DNA of 64,000 nucleotides from an uncultured Paracoccaceae bacterium (GCA_947500005.1 CANMQJ010000003.1:1-64000); one strand, 5' to 3'. Counted from the stretch's first letter, positions 19,072-28,231 are shown. Translations and numbers: made by a program. The notes: generated by a model from the letters alone, not told the origin.

Positions 19072-20141
19072 ACCGCGCCCTGCCCTTCGGATGCGAACCA
19101 GATCGCACCGTCAGGACCCTCGACGACGTCGCGCACGCGCTGTGTCTGCGGACCCTCGAGACGTTCGGTTTCGCGCAGCGGATCGCCGGACAGTCGAGAA
19201 ATCATGTCGAATTTCAGGGAGCCAACGAAGAAATCCCCCTTCCACTCGGGCCACAGGGCGCCCGAATAAATCACCATGCCCGACGGCGCGATCGAAGGGT
19301 CCCAGTAGAAGGCCGGCTGCTCCATCCCCGGTTTTGACGTGCCCTCGCCAATCTTGGCGCCGGAATAATGCCGACCGTAGGAAATGACAGGCCAGCCATA
19401 GTTTCGGCCTTCACGAACGCGGTTGATTTCGTCGCCGCCGCGCGCTCCGTGCTCCACCGTCCATAGATTGCCCTGCGCGTCCAACGCGGCGCCCTGTGGG
19501 TTGCGATGGCCGTAGCTCCAGATCTCGGGGCGTGCCTCGGCCTGGTCCACAAAGGGGTTGTCGGTCGGCACCGTGCCATCCCGGTTGATCCGCACGACAG
19601 ACCCGTTATGGCGCGACAGATCCTGAGCCGACGGGCGATCTCCACGTTCCCCGACGGTGATGAACAACTTGCCATCCGGAGCTTCGACCACGCGGCTGCC
19701 GAAATGGCGCCCGCCCGAGTTGCCGGAACTCGCCTCGAAGATCGTCCGGACCTCTTCCAGCGCCGTCTCGGATTCGTTCAACCGTCCCACCGCAAGCGCG
19801 GTTGCCGCGCCGCCGGGATGGTCCTTGGCGAAAGTCAGAAACAACTCGCGGCTTTCATCGAAATCGCGTGGAACCATGACATCCAGCAGACCGCCTTGCC
19901 CCGAGACCCAGACGTCGGGCAAGCCGCCAATTTCACGTTTTTCACCGTTCCGCCAAAGAAGCAGTTCGCCCGACAGTTCGGTCACCAACACGCCCCCCTG
20001 CGGGAGGAAGTCGATGGCCCACGGCACGTCGAGTCCGGTGATCATCTCCTCGACGCGAACCGGGCCTGCTTCGCTGGACATGTTCTGTGCCGAACCGGTT
20101 CCCGCCCATATCACGAAAAACAAGGCTGCGAGGGGCTTCAT
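19047..20141 (-). CDS. PQQ-dependent aldose/sorbosone-type dehydrogenase
   Basis: 364 aa, exported: signal peptide MKPLAALFFVIWAGTGSAQN. The six-bladed beta-propeller of the GSDH/YliI soluble aldose sugar dehydrogenase family follows, with GLDVPWAIDFLPQGGVLVTE at blade 1, RHFGSRVV, and the hallmark YGHRNPQGAALD and VEHGARGGDEIN motifs that bind PQQ and Ca2+ in known members. ATG 20141 has AGGAGG 6 nt upstream. It oxidises aldoses or related sugars in the periplasm, provided PQQ is available. Confidence 0.9.
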   Translation of the reverse strand: MKPLAALFFVIWAGTGSAQNMSSEAGPVRVEEMITGLDVPWAIDFLPQGGVLVTELSGELLLWRNGEKREIGGLPDVWVSGQGGLLDVMVPRDFDESRELFLTFAKDHPGGAATALAVGRLNESETALEEVRTIFEASSGNSGGRHFGSRVVEAPDGKLFITVGERGDRPSAQDLSRHNGSVVRINRDGTVPTDNPFVDQAEARPEIWSYGHRNPQGAALDAQGNLWTVEHGARGGDEINRVREGRNYGWPVISYGRHYSGAKIGEGTSKPGMEQPAFYWDPSIAPSGMVIYSGALWPEWKGDFFVGSLKFDMISRLSGDPLRETERLEGPQTQRVRDVVEGPDGAIWFASEGQGAVYRMTPAD

Positions 20142-20263
20142 CAATGCCTCCTTTGACGGTCATGTTCTCATTTCAGATGGGCCGGCAGAGGCGGAATCCA
20201 AGCTGTTTTGACCGTATCTAATAGGACTTTTCTTTTTTTGGCTCTCTGCATAGGGTCGGATCA

Positions 20264-20277
20264 GAACGAATTCGTTC
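20264..20277. promoter_or_regulatory. Perfect 14-bp palindrome upstream of livJ
   Basis: GAACGAATTCGTTC is self-complementary and ends 17 nt before the start codon of the binding-protein gene. It could be an operator or a short 5'-UTR hairpin near the ribosome-binding site (AGGGAG). No other copy was noticed in the window. Confidence 0.4.
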
Positions 20278-20294
20278 CAACAAGGGAGTACCTT

Positions 20295-21479
20295 ATGAAA
20301 AAACTTCTTACTGCCACCGCGGCAACGGCGCTGATGGCCAGCACGGCCTTTGCGGCCGAGGAAGTCAAGATCGGCATCATCCTGGGCTTCACGGGTCCGA
20401 TCGAATCGCTGACGCCTTCTATGGCGGACGGCGCTGAACTGGCGATCCAGGAAGTATCCGACAGCGGCATGCTGCTCGATGGCGCGACCGTGACGCCGGT
20501 CCGTGCGGACTCGACCTGCATCGACGCAGGCGCGGCGACCGCCGCGGCGGAACGCCTGATCACGTCCGACGGCGTCTCGGGGATCGTCGGAGCCGATTGT
20601 TCCGGCGTGACCGGCGCGATCCTGTCCAACGTGGCCGTACCGAACGGTGTTGTGATGATCTCGCCCTCCGCCACCTCGCCGGCCTTGTCCGACGCCGAGG
20701 ATAACGGCCTGTTCTTCCGCACCGCCCCCTCGGATGCGCGTCAGGGCGCAGTGATCACCGAGATCCTGATGGATCAGGACATCAAGGAAGTCGCTGTCAC
20801 CTATACCAACAATGACTACGGCAAGGGTCTGGCCGACAGTTTCCAGCAAGCCTTCGAAGCGGCCGGCGGAACCGTGACCATCTCGGCCGCGCATGAAGAC
20901 GGCAAGGCGGATTACTCGGCCGAAATCGGCGCGCTGGCCTCGGCTGGGGGCGATCGCCTGGTCGTGGCAGGCTATGTCGACCAGGGCGGCTCTGGGATCG
21001 TTCGCGCGGCGCTCGATTCCGGCGCTTTCGACACGTTCCACTTCCCCGACGGCATGATCTCCGAAAAGCTGCTTGAGAACTTCGGCTCTGAGATCGACGG
21101 CTCGTCGGGCGCGCATCCCAGCCCGTCCGAGGAATTGTCGACCGCCTATGCCGACCTGGTGGATGGCAGGTTCGACTCGAGCTCGCCCTTCACTCCTGAA
21201 TCCTATGATGCCGCGGCCCTGATCCTGCTGGCCATGCAGGCGGCAGGATCGACAGACTCTAGTGACTACAAGACCAAGGTGATGGATGTAGCCAACGCCC
21301 CCGGCGAGAAGATCTCGGTAGGTGAACTGGCCAAGGGTCTGGAAATCCTCAAGAACGGTGGCGAGATCGATTACGAGGGCGCGACCGGTGTGGAACTGAT
21401 CGGACCCGGCGAGGCCGCCGGCAATTACCGTGAAATCAACTTCGAGGATGGCGAAGACAAGACCGCCCGCTACCGGTGA
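20295..21479 (+). CDS. Branched-chain amino acid ABC transporter substrate-binding protein
   Basis: 394 aa periplasmic receptor of the LivJ/LivK type. Signal peptide MKKLLTATAATALMASTAFA is followed by the mature start EEVKIGIILGFTGPIES, the usual LivJ beginning; the ligand segment VISPSATSPALSD-like stretch lies near residue 125. Start ATG 20295 with AGGGAG upstream. First gene of a five-gene rightward importer operon. The ligand could be leucine/isoleucine/valine or another amino acid or amide. Confidence 0.9.
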   Translation: MKKLLTATAATALMASTAFAAEEVKIGIILGFTGPIESLTPSMADGAELAIQEVSDSGMLLDGATVTPVRADSTCIDAGAATAAAERLITSDGVSGIVGADCSGVTGAILSNVAVPNGVVMISPSATSPALSDAEDNGLFFRTAPSDARQGAVITEILMDQDIKEVAVTYTNNDYGKGLADSFQQAFEAAGGTVTISAAHEDGKADYSAEIGALASAGGDRLVVAGYVDQGGSGIVRAALDSGAFDTFHFPDGMISEKLLENFGSEIDGSSGAHPSPSEELSTAYADLVDGRFDSSSPFTPESYDAAALILLAMQAAGSTDSSDYKTKVMDVANAPGEKISVGELAKGLEILKNGGEIDYEGATGVELIGPGEAAGNYREINFEDGEDKTARYR

Positions 21480-21501
21480 TCGACGTCTCGGCATGAAAAC
21501 G

Positions 21502-21530
21502 AGCAGCCCGGGCCTTGTGCCCGGGCTGCT
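21502..21530 (+). terminator. Strong hairpin between livJ and livG
   Basis: A 12-bp perfect stem (AGCAGCCCGGGC / GCCCGGGCTGCT) with a 5-nt loop starts 22 bp after the livJ stop. No long U-run follows, so partial termination or protection of the abundant livJ message is more likely than full termination. Confidence 0.65.
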
Positions 21531-21619
21531 TCAATGACAAAAGGCCGCACCTTTTCGAAGGACAAGGCAACAACCAGCAGGGCCGCGCACAAAAACAAAA
21601 GGCGGCTTCGGGGGAAAAC

Positions 21620-22408
21620 ATGATCGTCGTCGAGGACGTGCACAAGCACTTCGGCGGATTCCATGCGGTGGATGGGGCATCGCTGGAAATCGCCAAGGGC
21701 TCCATTACCGGTCTGATCGGGCCGAACGGAGCCGGGAAAACCACTCTTTTCAATGTGATTGCCGGCGTCCTGCCGCCCACCAGCGGGCGTGTGACGATGG
21801 ATGGCGAGGATATTACCGGCCTGCCGCCGCACGAGTTGTTTCACAAGGGGCTGCTCAGAACCTTCCAGATCGCGCATGAATTCAGCTCGATGAGTTGCCG
21901 GGAGAACCTGATGATGGTTCCCGGCGCTCAATCGGGTGAAACCCTCTGGAATACCTGGTTCGGGCGCAAGCGCATCGCCGACGAGGAACGTGCGCTGGCG
22001 GCCAAGGCCGACGAGGTGCTCGAGTTCCTGACCATCTCGCACCTCGCCGACCACAAGGCCGGCCAGGTCTCGGGCGGGCAGAAGAAACTGTTGGAGCTTG
22101 GCCGCACGATGATGGTCGACGCCAAGATCGTCTTTCTGGACGAGGTCGGCGCAGGCGTGAACCGAACGCTCCTAAATACGATCGCCGACGCGATCATCCG
22201 CCTTAACAAGGAGCGCGGCTATACCTTCGTCGTGATCGAGCATGACATGGACTTCATCGGTCGGCTTTGCGACCCGGTGATCTGCATGGCCGAAGGAAAG
22301 GTCCTTGCGCAAGGCACGCTGGACGAGATCAAGGCCAACGAGCACGTGATCGAGGCTTATCTGGGCACGGGGCTCAAGAACAAGGATCAACTGGAGAGTC
22401 AGGCATGA
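21620..22408 (+). CDS. livG: Branched-chain amino acid ABC transporter ATP-binding protein LivG
   Basis: 262 aa. Walker A GPNGAGKTT at 34-42, signature VSGGQKKLLELGRTMM, Walker B VFLDEVGAGVN, switch His in VVIEHDMDFI. The LivG-type insertion GEDITGLPPHELFHKGLLRTFQI is present. Start ATG 21620 after GGGGGA. Its stop overlaps the livF start by 4 nt. Confidence 0.93.
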   Translation: MIVVEDVHKHFGGFHAVDGASLEIAKGSITGLIGPNGAGKTTLFNVIAGVLPPTSGRVTMDGEDITGLPPHELFHKGLLRTFQIAHEFSSMSCRENLMMVPGAQSGETLWNTWFGRKRIADEERALAAKADEVLEFLTISHLADHKAGQVSGGQKKLLELGRTMMVDAKIVFLDEVGAGVNRTLLNTIADAIIRLNKERGYTFVVIEHDMDFIGRLCDPVICMAEGKVLAQGTLDEIKANEHVIEAYLGTGLKNKDQLESQA

Positions 22409-23244
22409 GCGGCGGCAGCGACAATCCCTGGCAGGACGGGCGTGGCAACAAGGACCATTCCATTGCCAACCCCCGCGGCACAGGAACGATGACTCCCGCC
22501 CATCGCAAGAGCGGGGCCACGAAAAAGGTCGAGGGCGGCCCCTTCCTCATCGGCGACACGATGACCGGCGGGTATGGCAAGGGGCCCGACATCCTGCATG
22601 ACTGCACCATCGCCGTCGAAGCGGGCCAGATCGCGGTGATCGTCGGCCCAAACGGAGCGGGCAAGTCAACCGCCATGAAGGCCGTGTTCGGGATGCTCGA
22701 TGTACGTTCCGGCTCCGTCCGTCTGGACGGCGAGGACATCACGGCGCTCTCCCCCCAGGACCGCGTGGTCAAGGGCATGGGTTTTGTCCCCCAGACCTCG
22801 AACATCTTCACCTCCATGACGGTCGAGGAAAACCTGGAAATGGGCGCTTTCATCCGTCGCGACGACATCAGCGGCACGATGGAGCAGGTCTATGACCTGT
22901 TCCCGATCCTCAAGGAAAAGCGATACCAGCCCGCCGGCGAGCTTTCGGGCGGTCAGCGGCAACAGGTCGCCGTGGGCCGCGCGTTGATGACCAAGCCCAA
23001 GGTTCTGATGCTGGACGAGCCAACCGCAGGCGTCTCGCCCATCGTCATGGACGAGCTTTTCGACCGGATCATCGAAGTCAGCCGCACAGGCCTGCCGATC
23101 CTGATGGTCGAGCAGAACGCACGCCAAGCACTTGAAATTGCAGACAAAGGCTATGTTCTCGTGCAGGGCCGCAACGCATATACCGGGACTGGCAAGGAAT
23201 TGCTTGCCGATCACGAAGTGCGCAAATCCTTCTTGGGGGGCTGA
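22405..23244 (+). CDS. livF: Branched-chain amino acid ABC transporter ATP-binding protein LivF, N-terminally extended
   Basis: 279 aa. Walker A GPNGAGKST lies at 81-89, about 45 residues later than in typical 235-aa LivF; signature LSGGQRQQVAVGRALM and Walker B VLMLDEPTAGVSP are intact. The extra N-terminus (MSGGSDNPWQDGRGNKDHSI...) is polar and low-complexity. It is probably real, because ATG 22405 overlaps the livG stop (ATGA) and no better start with a ribosome site is evident near the domain boundary; ATG 22489 (residue 29) is the closest alternative. Confidence 0.9.
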   Translation: MSGGSDNPWQDGRGNKDHSIANPRGTGTMTPAHRKSGATKKVEGGPFLIGDTMTGGYGKGPDILHDCTIAVEAGQIAVIVGPNGAGKSTAMKAVFGMLDVRSGSVRLDGEDITALSPQDRVVKGMGFVPQTSNIFTSMTVEENLEMGAFIRRDDISGTMEQVYDLFPILKEKRYQPAGELSGGQRQQVAVGRALMTKPKVLMLDEPTAGVSPIVMDELFDRIIEVSRTGLPILMVEQNARQALEIADKGYVLVQGRNAYTGTGKELLADHEVRKSFLGG

Positions 23245-23247
23245 GAC

Positions 23248-24249
23248 ATGGACTTCCTCAACGCCCTCGTGGCGCTTTCAAACTTCGTACTCGTCCCCGG
23301 CATCGCCTATGGCAGCCAGTTGGCGCTTGGCGCGCTCGGCGTCACGCTGATCTATGGCATCCTGCGCTTTTCGAATTTCGCGCATGGCGACACGATGGCG
23401 TTCGGCGCGATGGTGGCCGTGCTGGTCACATGGTGGATGCAGGGGATCGGGATCGGCCTTGGCCCGCTGCCGACGGCCTTGCTGGCCCTGCCCTTCGCCA
23501 TCCTCGGCTGCATGGCGCTGCTGCTCGTCACCGACCGCCTCGTCTATCGCTTCTACCGCGAGCAGAAGGCCAAGCCGGTGATCCTGGTCATCGTGTCGAT
23601 GGGCGTCATGTTCATCATGAACGGGCTTGTCCGTTTCATCATCGGCCCCGATGATCAGCGGTTTTCCGATGGCGAGCGTTTCATCATCTCGGCCCGGGAC
23701 TTCAAGGAAATGACGGGCCTCGACGAGGGTCTGACCATCAAGACGACCCAGGGCATCACCGTGATCGTCGCGGTCATCGCCGTGGCGTTGCTGTTCTGGT
23801 TTCTCAACAAGACCCGCACCGGCAAGTCGATGCGCGCCTATTCCGACAACGAGGACCTGGCGCTGCTCTCTGGCATCAACCCTGAGCGGGTCGTGATGTA
23901 CACGTGGCTGATCGTGGCCGCGCTGGCCACTACGGCGGGCGTTCTCTACGGCCTCGACAAGAGCTTCAAGCCCTTCGTCTACTTCCAGCTTCTGCTGCCG
24001 ATTTTCGCCTCTGCAATCGTCGGCGGGCTGGGTTCGCCGTTGGGTGCCATCGCGGGCGGGTTCATCATCGCCTTCTCCGAGGTGACGATCACCTATGCCT
24101 GGAAGAAGGTGCTCGAGTATATCGGCGCCGAGCCCTCGGGTCTCGTCCAGCTTCTGAGCACCGACTACAAGTTTGCCGTCAGCTTCGTGATCCTGCTGAT
24201 CGTGCTTCTGTTCCGCCCCACCGGCCTTTTCAGGGGGAAATCGGTATGA
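23248..24249 (+). CDS. livH: Branched-chain amino acid ABC transporter permease LivH
   Basis: 333 aa hydrophobic permease. The N-terminal region GSQLALGALGVTLIYGILRFSNFAHGD is the LivH signature, and PIFASAIVGGLGSPLGAIAGG is the conserved late motif. It starts 3 bp after the livF stop and overlaps livM by 4 nt. Confidence 0.93.
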   Translation: MDFLNALVALSNFVLVPGIAYGSQLALGALGVTLIYGILRFSNFAHGDTMAFGAMVAVLVTWWMQGIGIGLGPLPTALLALPFAILGCMALLLVTDRLVYRFYREQKAKPVILVIVSMGVMFIMNGLVRFIIGPDDQRFSDGERFIISARDFKEMTGLDEGLTIKTTQGITVIVAVIAVALLFWFLNKTRTGKSMRAYSDNEDLALLSGINPERVVMYTWLIVAALATTAGVLYGLDKSFKPFVYFQLLLPIFASAIVGGLGSPLGAIAGGFIIAFSEVTITYAWKKVLEYIGAEPSGLVQLLSTDYKFAVSFVILLIVLLFRPTGLFRGKSV

Positions 24250-25550
24250 GCGTTCCTGTGAAAAACACTCTTCTCTTCGCTTTGGTGGGTGGCCTGATCC
24301 TGCTGACCGGTTTCATGCAAAGCTGGAACTCGGCGCTGCTGATCATGAACATGGGGCTGGTCTCGGCGGTCATGGCCATCGGCGTGAACCTGCAATGGGG
24401 CTTTGCCGGGCTGTTCAATGTCGGTGTCATGGGGTTCGTGGCCCTAGGCGGGCTGGCCGTCGTCCTCGTTTCCACCGATGTCAGGCCCGAGGCCTGGGCC
24501 GATGGCGGCTGGGGTATCGTGCTGGCCCTTCTTCTGGGGGCGGCGACAGTGATCGCGGCGGTTTATGTATCGCGCCGTGTTCCCAAGGGAATGGCCCGGA
24601 CTGTCGCGATGCTTGCGGTGCTGATCGGCGGGTTCTTCGTCTACCGCGCCGTGCTCGACCCGAACGTGTCTGCTGTCGAGGCGCTCAACCCGGCCGCAGC
24701 GGGAAATATCGGTGGCCTCGGCTTGCCTGTCCTCCTGGCGTGGCCTGCGGGCGCGCTGCTGGCGGCGGGTGCGGCTTGGCTCATCGGCAAGACGGCTTTG
24801 GGTTTGAGGTCGGATTACCTGGCCATCGCCACCTTGGGTATTGCCGAGATCATCATCGCCGTGCTCAAGAACGAAGACTGGCTCGCGCGCGGCGTGAAGA
24901 ACGTGATCGGCCTGCCTCGTCCGGTGCCTTATGAAATCGACCTTCAGGGCGATCCGGCCTTTGTCGAACGCGCCGCGGGAGTGGGGCTGGACCCCGTCAC
25001 CGCCTCGACCCTCTATGTCAAGGTCGGTTATTCCATCCTTTTCCTTATTGTCTTGCTGGTCCTGCTCTGGATGGCGCAAATGGCCCTCAAGAGCCCTTGG
25101 GGCCGCATGATGCGCGCCATCCGCGACAACGAGGTCGCGGCCGAAGCGATGGGCAAGGATGTCACCCGCCGTCACCTTCAGGTCTTCGTGCTGGGCTCGG
25201 CGGTCTGCGGCATCGCGGGCGCGATGATGACCACGCTCGACGGACAGTTGACGCCCGGCAGTTACCAACCGCTGCGCTTCACCTTCCTTGTCTGGGTGAT
25301 GGTCATCGTAGGCGGGTCCGGCAACAACTTCGGGGCCGTACTGGGTGCGATGCTGATCTGGTTCCTCTGGGTCCAGGTGGAACCGATCGGGCTATGGTTG
25401 ATGCAAGTGATCACGTCCGGCATGGCCGAGGACAACGCCTTGCGGCTGCACCTGATCGACAGCGCGGCACATATGCGCCTGCTCACAATGGGTGTGATCC
25501 TGCTGCTTGTGCTCAGGTTCAGTCCGAGGGGCCTGATCCCCGAGAAATGA
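24246..25550 (+). CDS. livM: Branched-chain amino acid ABC transporter permease LivM
   Basis: 434 aa. Family motifs NLQWGFAGLFNVGVMGFVALG near the N-terminus, LRSDYLAIATLGIAEIII in the middle, and AIRDNEVAAEAMGKDVTRRHLQVF in the ATPase-coupling loop. ATG 24246 overlaps the livH stop (ATGA). Last gene of the operon, followed by a hairpin. Confidence 0.93.
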   Translation: MSVPVKNTLLFALVGGLILLTGFMQSWNSALLIMNMGLVSAVMAIGVNLQWGFAGLFNVGVMGFVALGGLAVVLVSTDVRPEAWADGGWGIVLALLLGAATVIAAVYVSRRVPKGMARTVAMLAVLIGGFFVYRAVLDPNVSAVEALNPAAAGNIGGLGLPVLLAWPAGALLAAGAAWLIGKTALGLRSDYLAIATLGIAEIIIAVLKNEDWLARGVKNVIGLPRPVPYEIDLQGDPAFVERAAGVGLDPVTASTLYVKVGYSILFLIVLLVLLWMAQMALKSPWGRMMRAIRDNEVAAEAMGKDVTRRHLQVFVLGSAVCGIAGAMMTTLDGQLTPGSYQPLRFTFLVWVMVIVGGSGNNFGAVLGAMLIWFLWVQVEPIGLWLMQVITSGMAEDNALRLHLIDSAAHMRLLTMGVILLLVLRFSPRGLIPEK

Positions 25551-25564
25551 TCGCGAACATGAAC

Positions 25565-25590
25565 GGGCCGGAGGCTTCCACCTCCGGCCC
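25565..25590. terminator. Terminator between converging livM and HerA-like genes
   Basis: Perfect 10-bp stem GGGCCGGAGG/CCTCCGGCCC with a 6-nt loop and ATTTCC after it, in the 57-bp gap between converging genes; may serve both strands. Confidence 0.65.
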
Positions 25591-25607
25591 ATTTCCTGGC
25601 ACCAGGA

Positions 25608-27149
25608 TCAGCGGCCCTTGAACAGGCCGCCCAGGATGCCTCGCACGATACGGCGACCCGTGGTTCCCTTCAGTTCCTTGATAACAGCCTCGCTGATTGC
25701 GCTGCCGAACGTGTCGGGATCGCGTCTGTATCGCGAGGATGACCGCCGAACGCGTGTTCCGCTGTAGCGTCGCGCGGAAGAATACTCGCGCTTCGCGGCG
25801 TTCTCTTCGTCTTCCTGCGCTTCCGCCCGCTCGGCCGCCGCCGCTGCCTCTTCGGCTCGCTTGGCCAATATCTCGTATGCAGACCGGCGGTCCACCGTCT
25901 CGTCGTACTTCCCCGCGAGACCCGAGGACGCAAGCACAGCCTCGCGTTCTTCGCTGGTGATTGGGCCAAGCTGCGAGGACGGTGGCCGGATCAGAGTGCG
26001 TTGCACGATGCCTGGTATGCCCTTCTTCTCCAGCATCGAGGTCACGGCCTCACCGACGCCGACCTCGCGGATCGCCTCTTCGGTCTCGAACTCCGGATTC
26101 TCACGGTAGGTCTCGGCGGCCTGCTTCAGGTTCCGTCGGTCGCGTGCAGTGAAAGCGCGCAACGCGTGTTGAACGCGGTTGCCAAGTTGGCCCAGGATGT
26201 CTTCGGGCACGTCCGCCGGGCTTTGCGTGACAAAATAGACCCCCACACCTTTCGACCGGATCAGGCGCGCGACTTGCTCTACCTTGTCGACAAGAGCCTT
26301 GGGCGCGTCCTCGAAAAGCAAATGCGCCTCGTCGAAGAAAAAAACCAGCCTTGGTTTTTCAGGATCACCCACCTCGGGCAGATCTTCGAAGAGTTCCGAC
26401 AGCAACCAGAGCAGGAAAGTCGCGTAGAGCCCGGGCGCCCGCATCAGTTGGTCGGAGGCAAGGATGTTCACCATGCCGCGACCGTCTTCGCCGCAGCGCA
26501 TCAGGTCGGCCAGTTCCAGTGCCGGTTCACCGAAAAGACGGGTTCCGCCCTGGTTCTCGAGCACAAGAAGCCTGCGCTGGATCGCACCGATCGAGGCGGT
26601 CGAGATGTTTCCATAGCGCAGGGAAAGCTCGGCGCGGTTCTCGCCCACCCAGAGCAGCAATGCCTGCAGATCCTTGAGATCGAGCAGCGGCAACCCTTGT
26701 TCATCCGCGAGCCGGAAGGCAATGTTCAGGATCCCTTCCTGCGCCTCACTCAATTCCAACAAGCGCGACAGCAACAGCGGCCCCATCTCGCTGACCGTGG
26801 TCCGGATTGGATGGCCTTGTTCCCCGAAAAGATCCCAGAACGTCACCGGGCTGGCGCGGTACGCGTAATCGTGGAACCCGATGGTGGCAGCCCGGTTCAT
26901 GAAGGCATCATGCAGTTTGTGGGCCGTCGAACCGGGCCGCGCCAGGCCCGATAAGTCGCCTTTTACATCCGAAAGGAAGACCGGCACACCCGCGCCGGAA
27001 AAGCCTTCGGCCAGAATCTGAAGCGTGACCGTCTTTCCCGTCCCGGTCGCTCCTGCGATAAGGCCGTGCCGGTTGGCGTATTTCAGTGTCAGCCCCTGCG
27101 GCACTCCATGGTGCGGCCCACCGCCACCGAGAAAAACCTTTCCATCCAT
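25608..27149 (-). CDS. HerA/YjgR-like ATPase (DUF853 family)
   Basis: 513 aa cytosolic P-loop ATPase of the HerA/FtsK superfamily. Walker A GATGTGKTVT is near residue 34, Walker B VFFFDEAHLLF near 250, and YFVTQSPADVP is the sensor segment. A long C-terminal Glu/Ala/Arg-rich coiled-coil and basic tail (about 410-513) follows. E. coli YjgR is the best-known relative; cellular role is not established. Start ATG 27149 (MDGKVFLGGGG) is preferred; an earlier in-frame start at 27188 adds 13 residues. Confidence 0.87.
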   Translation of the reverse strand: MDGKVFLGGGGPHHGVPQGLTLKYANRHGLIAGATGTGKTVTLQILAEGFSGAGVPVFLSDVKGDLSGLARPGSTAHKLHDAFMNRAATIGFHDYAYRASPVTFWDLFGEQGHPIRTTVSEMGPLLLSRLLELSEAQEGILNIAFRLADEQGLPLLDLKDLQALLLWVGENRAELSLRYGNISTASIGAIQRRLLVLENQGGTRLFGEPALELADLMRCGEDGRGMVNILASDQLMRAPGLYATFLLWLLSELFEDLPEVGDPEKPRLVFFFDEAHLLFEDAPKALVDKVEQVARLIRSKGVGVYFVTQSPADVPEDILGQLGNRVQHALRAFTARDRRNLKQAAETYRENPEFETEEAIREVGVGEAVTSMLEKKGIPGIVQRTLIRPPSSQLGPITSEEREAVLASSGLAGKYDETVDRRSAYEILAKRAEEAAAAAERAEAQEDEENAAKREYSSARRYSGTRVRRSSSRYRRDPDTFGSAISEAVIKELKGTTGRRIVRGILGGLFKGR

Positions 27150-27194
27150 CGCATTGCGCCTCGAATTTGAACGTATCCGAGGAACCATACTAAG

Positions 27195-27301
27195 TTAACC
27201 TTTCGCTGCGATAGTCCTATTGTTCCCGGTGCCACGGTGCGGTGCCAGGGACAGACTTCCTCCCTGTCAGACTGGCCGTGCCCAAGGGCGCGGCTTTTTT
27301 T
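27195..27301 (+). ncRNA. Candidate small RNA 1 with promoter and terminator
   Basis: In a 437-bp gap without a protein gene (27150-27586). Promoter-like TTAACC at 27195, 17 bp, TATTGT at 27218 predicts a start near 27230. The proposed ~70-nt RNA contains a hairpin GACAG/CTGTC with loop ACUUCCUCC (27250-27268), an anti-Shine-Dalgarno-like loop, and ends at a 9-bp GC hairpin (27275-27294) followed by seven T. The terminator is clear; the promoter is moderate. Confidence 0.5.
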
Positions 27302-27361
27302 GGTGCCGGCCGAGTGTTCGCATAGCGCACGGATTTAAGGCAGAAATTTTCGTCTTGGCTG

Positions 27362-27466
27362 TTGACCGACGCCCCGCCCTCTCGTAACGTTCTGCCAATA
27401 ACTAAGTCGGCCAGTCCGACGGGGAGACGCATTCGCAAAAGGGAGCCGGCACTCGGCTCCCTTTTT
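27362..27466 (+). ncRNA. Candidate small RNA 2 with promoter and terminator
   Basis: Promoter-like TTGACC at 27362, 17 bp, TAACGT at 27385 predicts a start near 27397. The ~70-nt product would have a small hairpin GTCGG-CCAGT-CCGAC (27406-27420), a linker containing GGGGAGAC, and a strong terminator stem AAGGGAGCCG/CGGCTCCCTT (27439-27463) with TTTTT. No open reading frame fits. It could also be the leader of the downstream IalB-family gene. Confidence 0.5.
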
Positions 27467-27586
27467 CGCTCCCGGTTCTGTCAATGGCGGCGGTCACATT
27501 TTGCCGCTGGTTGGCGAATGGTCCTGACACCGGCCCCGGCCCGTGCTAGATCAGGCTCAAATTCACACGGGATTGAAGAGGCATCA

Positions 27587-28231
27587 ATGTTCAAGACCCT
27601 GACACCCCTTTGCGCGATGGCGCTACTGGCGACCACGCTGCCCGCATTGGCACAGGAAAGCGGCAGTACAGAGCCGGCCGAAACGACTGAAAGCCAGGCC
27701 TCGGAGACCACAGGCGAGCAGCCTCCCGCAAAGACGGCGGACGAACTTCTCGACCTGGGCACGCCCGAAGGCCCGCAACTTGGGCAACGCTATTCGAAGG
27801 AAAAGTTCGGCGATTGGGATTTGGCCTGCATCAAGACCGAAGGCGAACAGGACCCCTGCTCGTTGCTTCAGATCATGGAGGACAGCAATGGCAACCCTAT
27901 GGCCGAGATGTCGCTGTTTCGGCTTGAAGAAGGCTCTGTAGCCGTCGCCGGTGCGACCATCATCGTTCCGCTCGAAACCCTCCTGCCCGCCCAGTTGACG
28001 ATGTCGATCGATGGCGGCCCGGGCAAGCGGTACAACTATTCCTTTTGCAACCCGATTGGTTGCGTCGCTCAGATCGGTCTGACCGAAGCCGACATCACAG
28101 CGATGAAACGCGGCGCCGAAGCCAAACTGACCCTGGTGCCTGCACCTGCCCCTGACCAGAAGGTCAACATGACAGTTTCGCTCAATGGTTTCACCGCCGG
28201 TTACGATGTCGTTGACGTCGTTTCAAACTGA
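27587..28231 (+). CDS. Invasion-associated locus B (IalB) family protein
   Basis: 214 aa exported protein. Signal peptide MFKTLTPLCAMALLATTLPALA, then a low-complexity acidic/Thr segment (about 25-58), then the IalB-type beta domain (GDWDLACIKTEGEQDPC onward) with paired cysteines and VPLETLLPAQLTMSIDGGPG and CNPIGCVAQIGL as landmarks. Role unknown outside Bartonella, where IalB was linked to erythrocyte entry; in free-living alphaproteobacteria it is simply a periplasmic or surface protein. GAAGAGG precedes ATG 27587. Confidence 0.82.
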   Translation: MFKTLTPLCAMALLATTLPALAQESGSTEPAETTESQASETTGEQPPAKTADELLDLGTPEGPQLGQRYSKEKFGDWDLACIKTEGEQDPCSLLQIMEDSNGNPMAEMSLFRLEEGSVAVAGATIIVPLETLLPAQLTMSIDGGPGKRYNYSFCNPIGCVAQIGLTEADITAMKRGAEAKLTLVPAPAPDQKVNMTVSLNGFTAGYDVVDVVSN

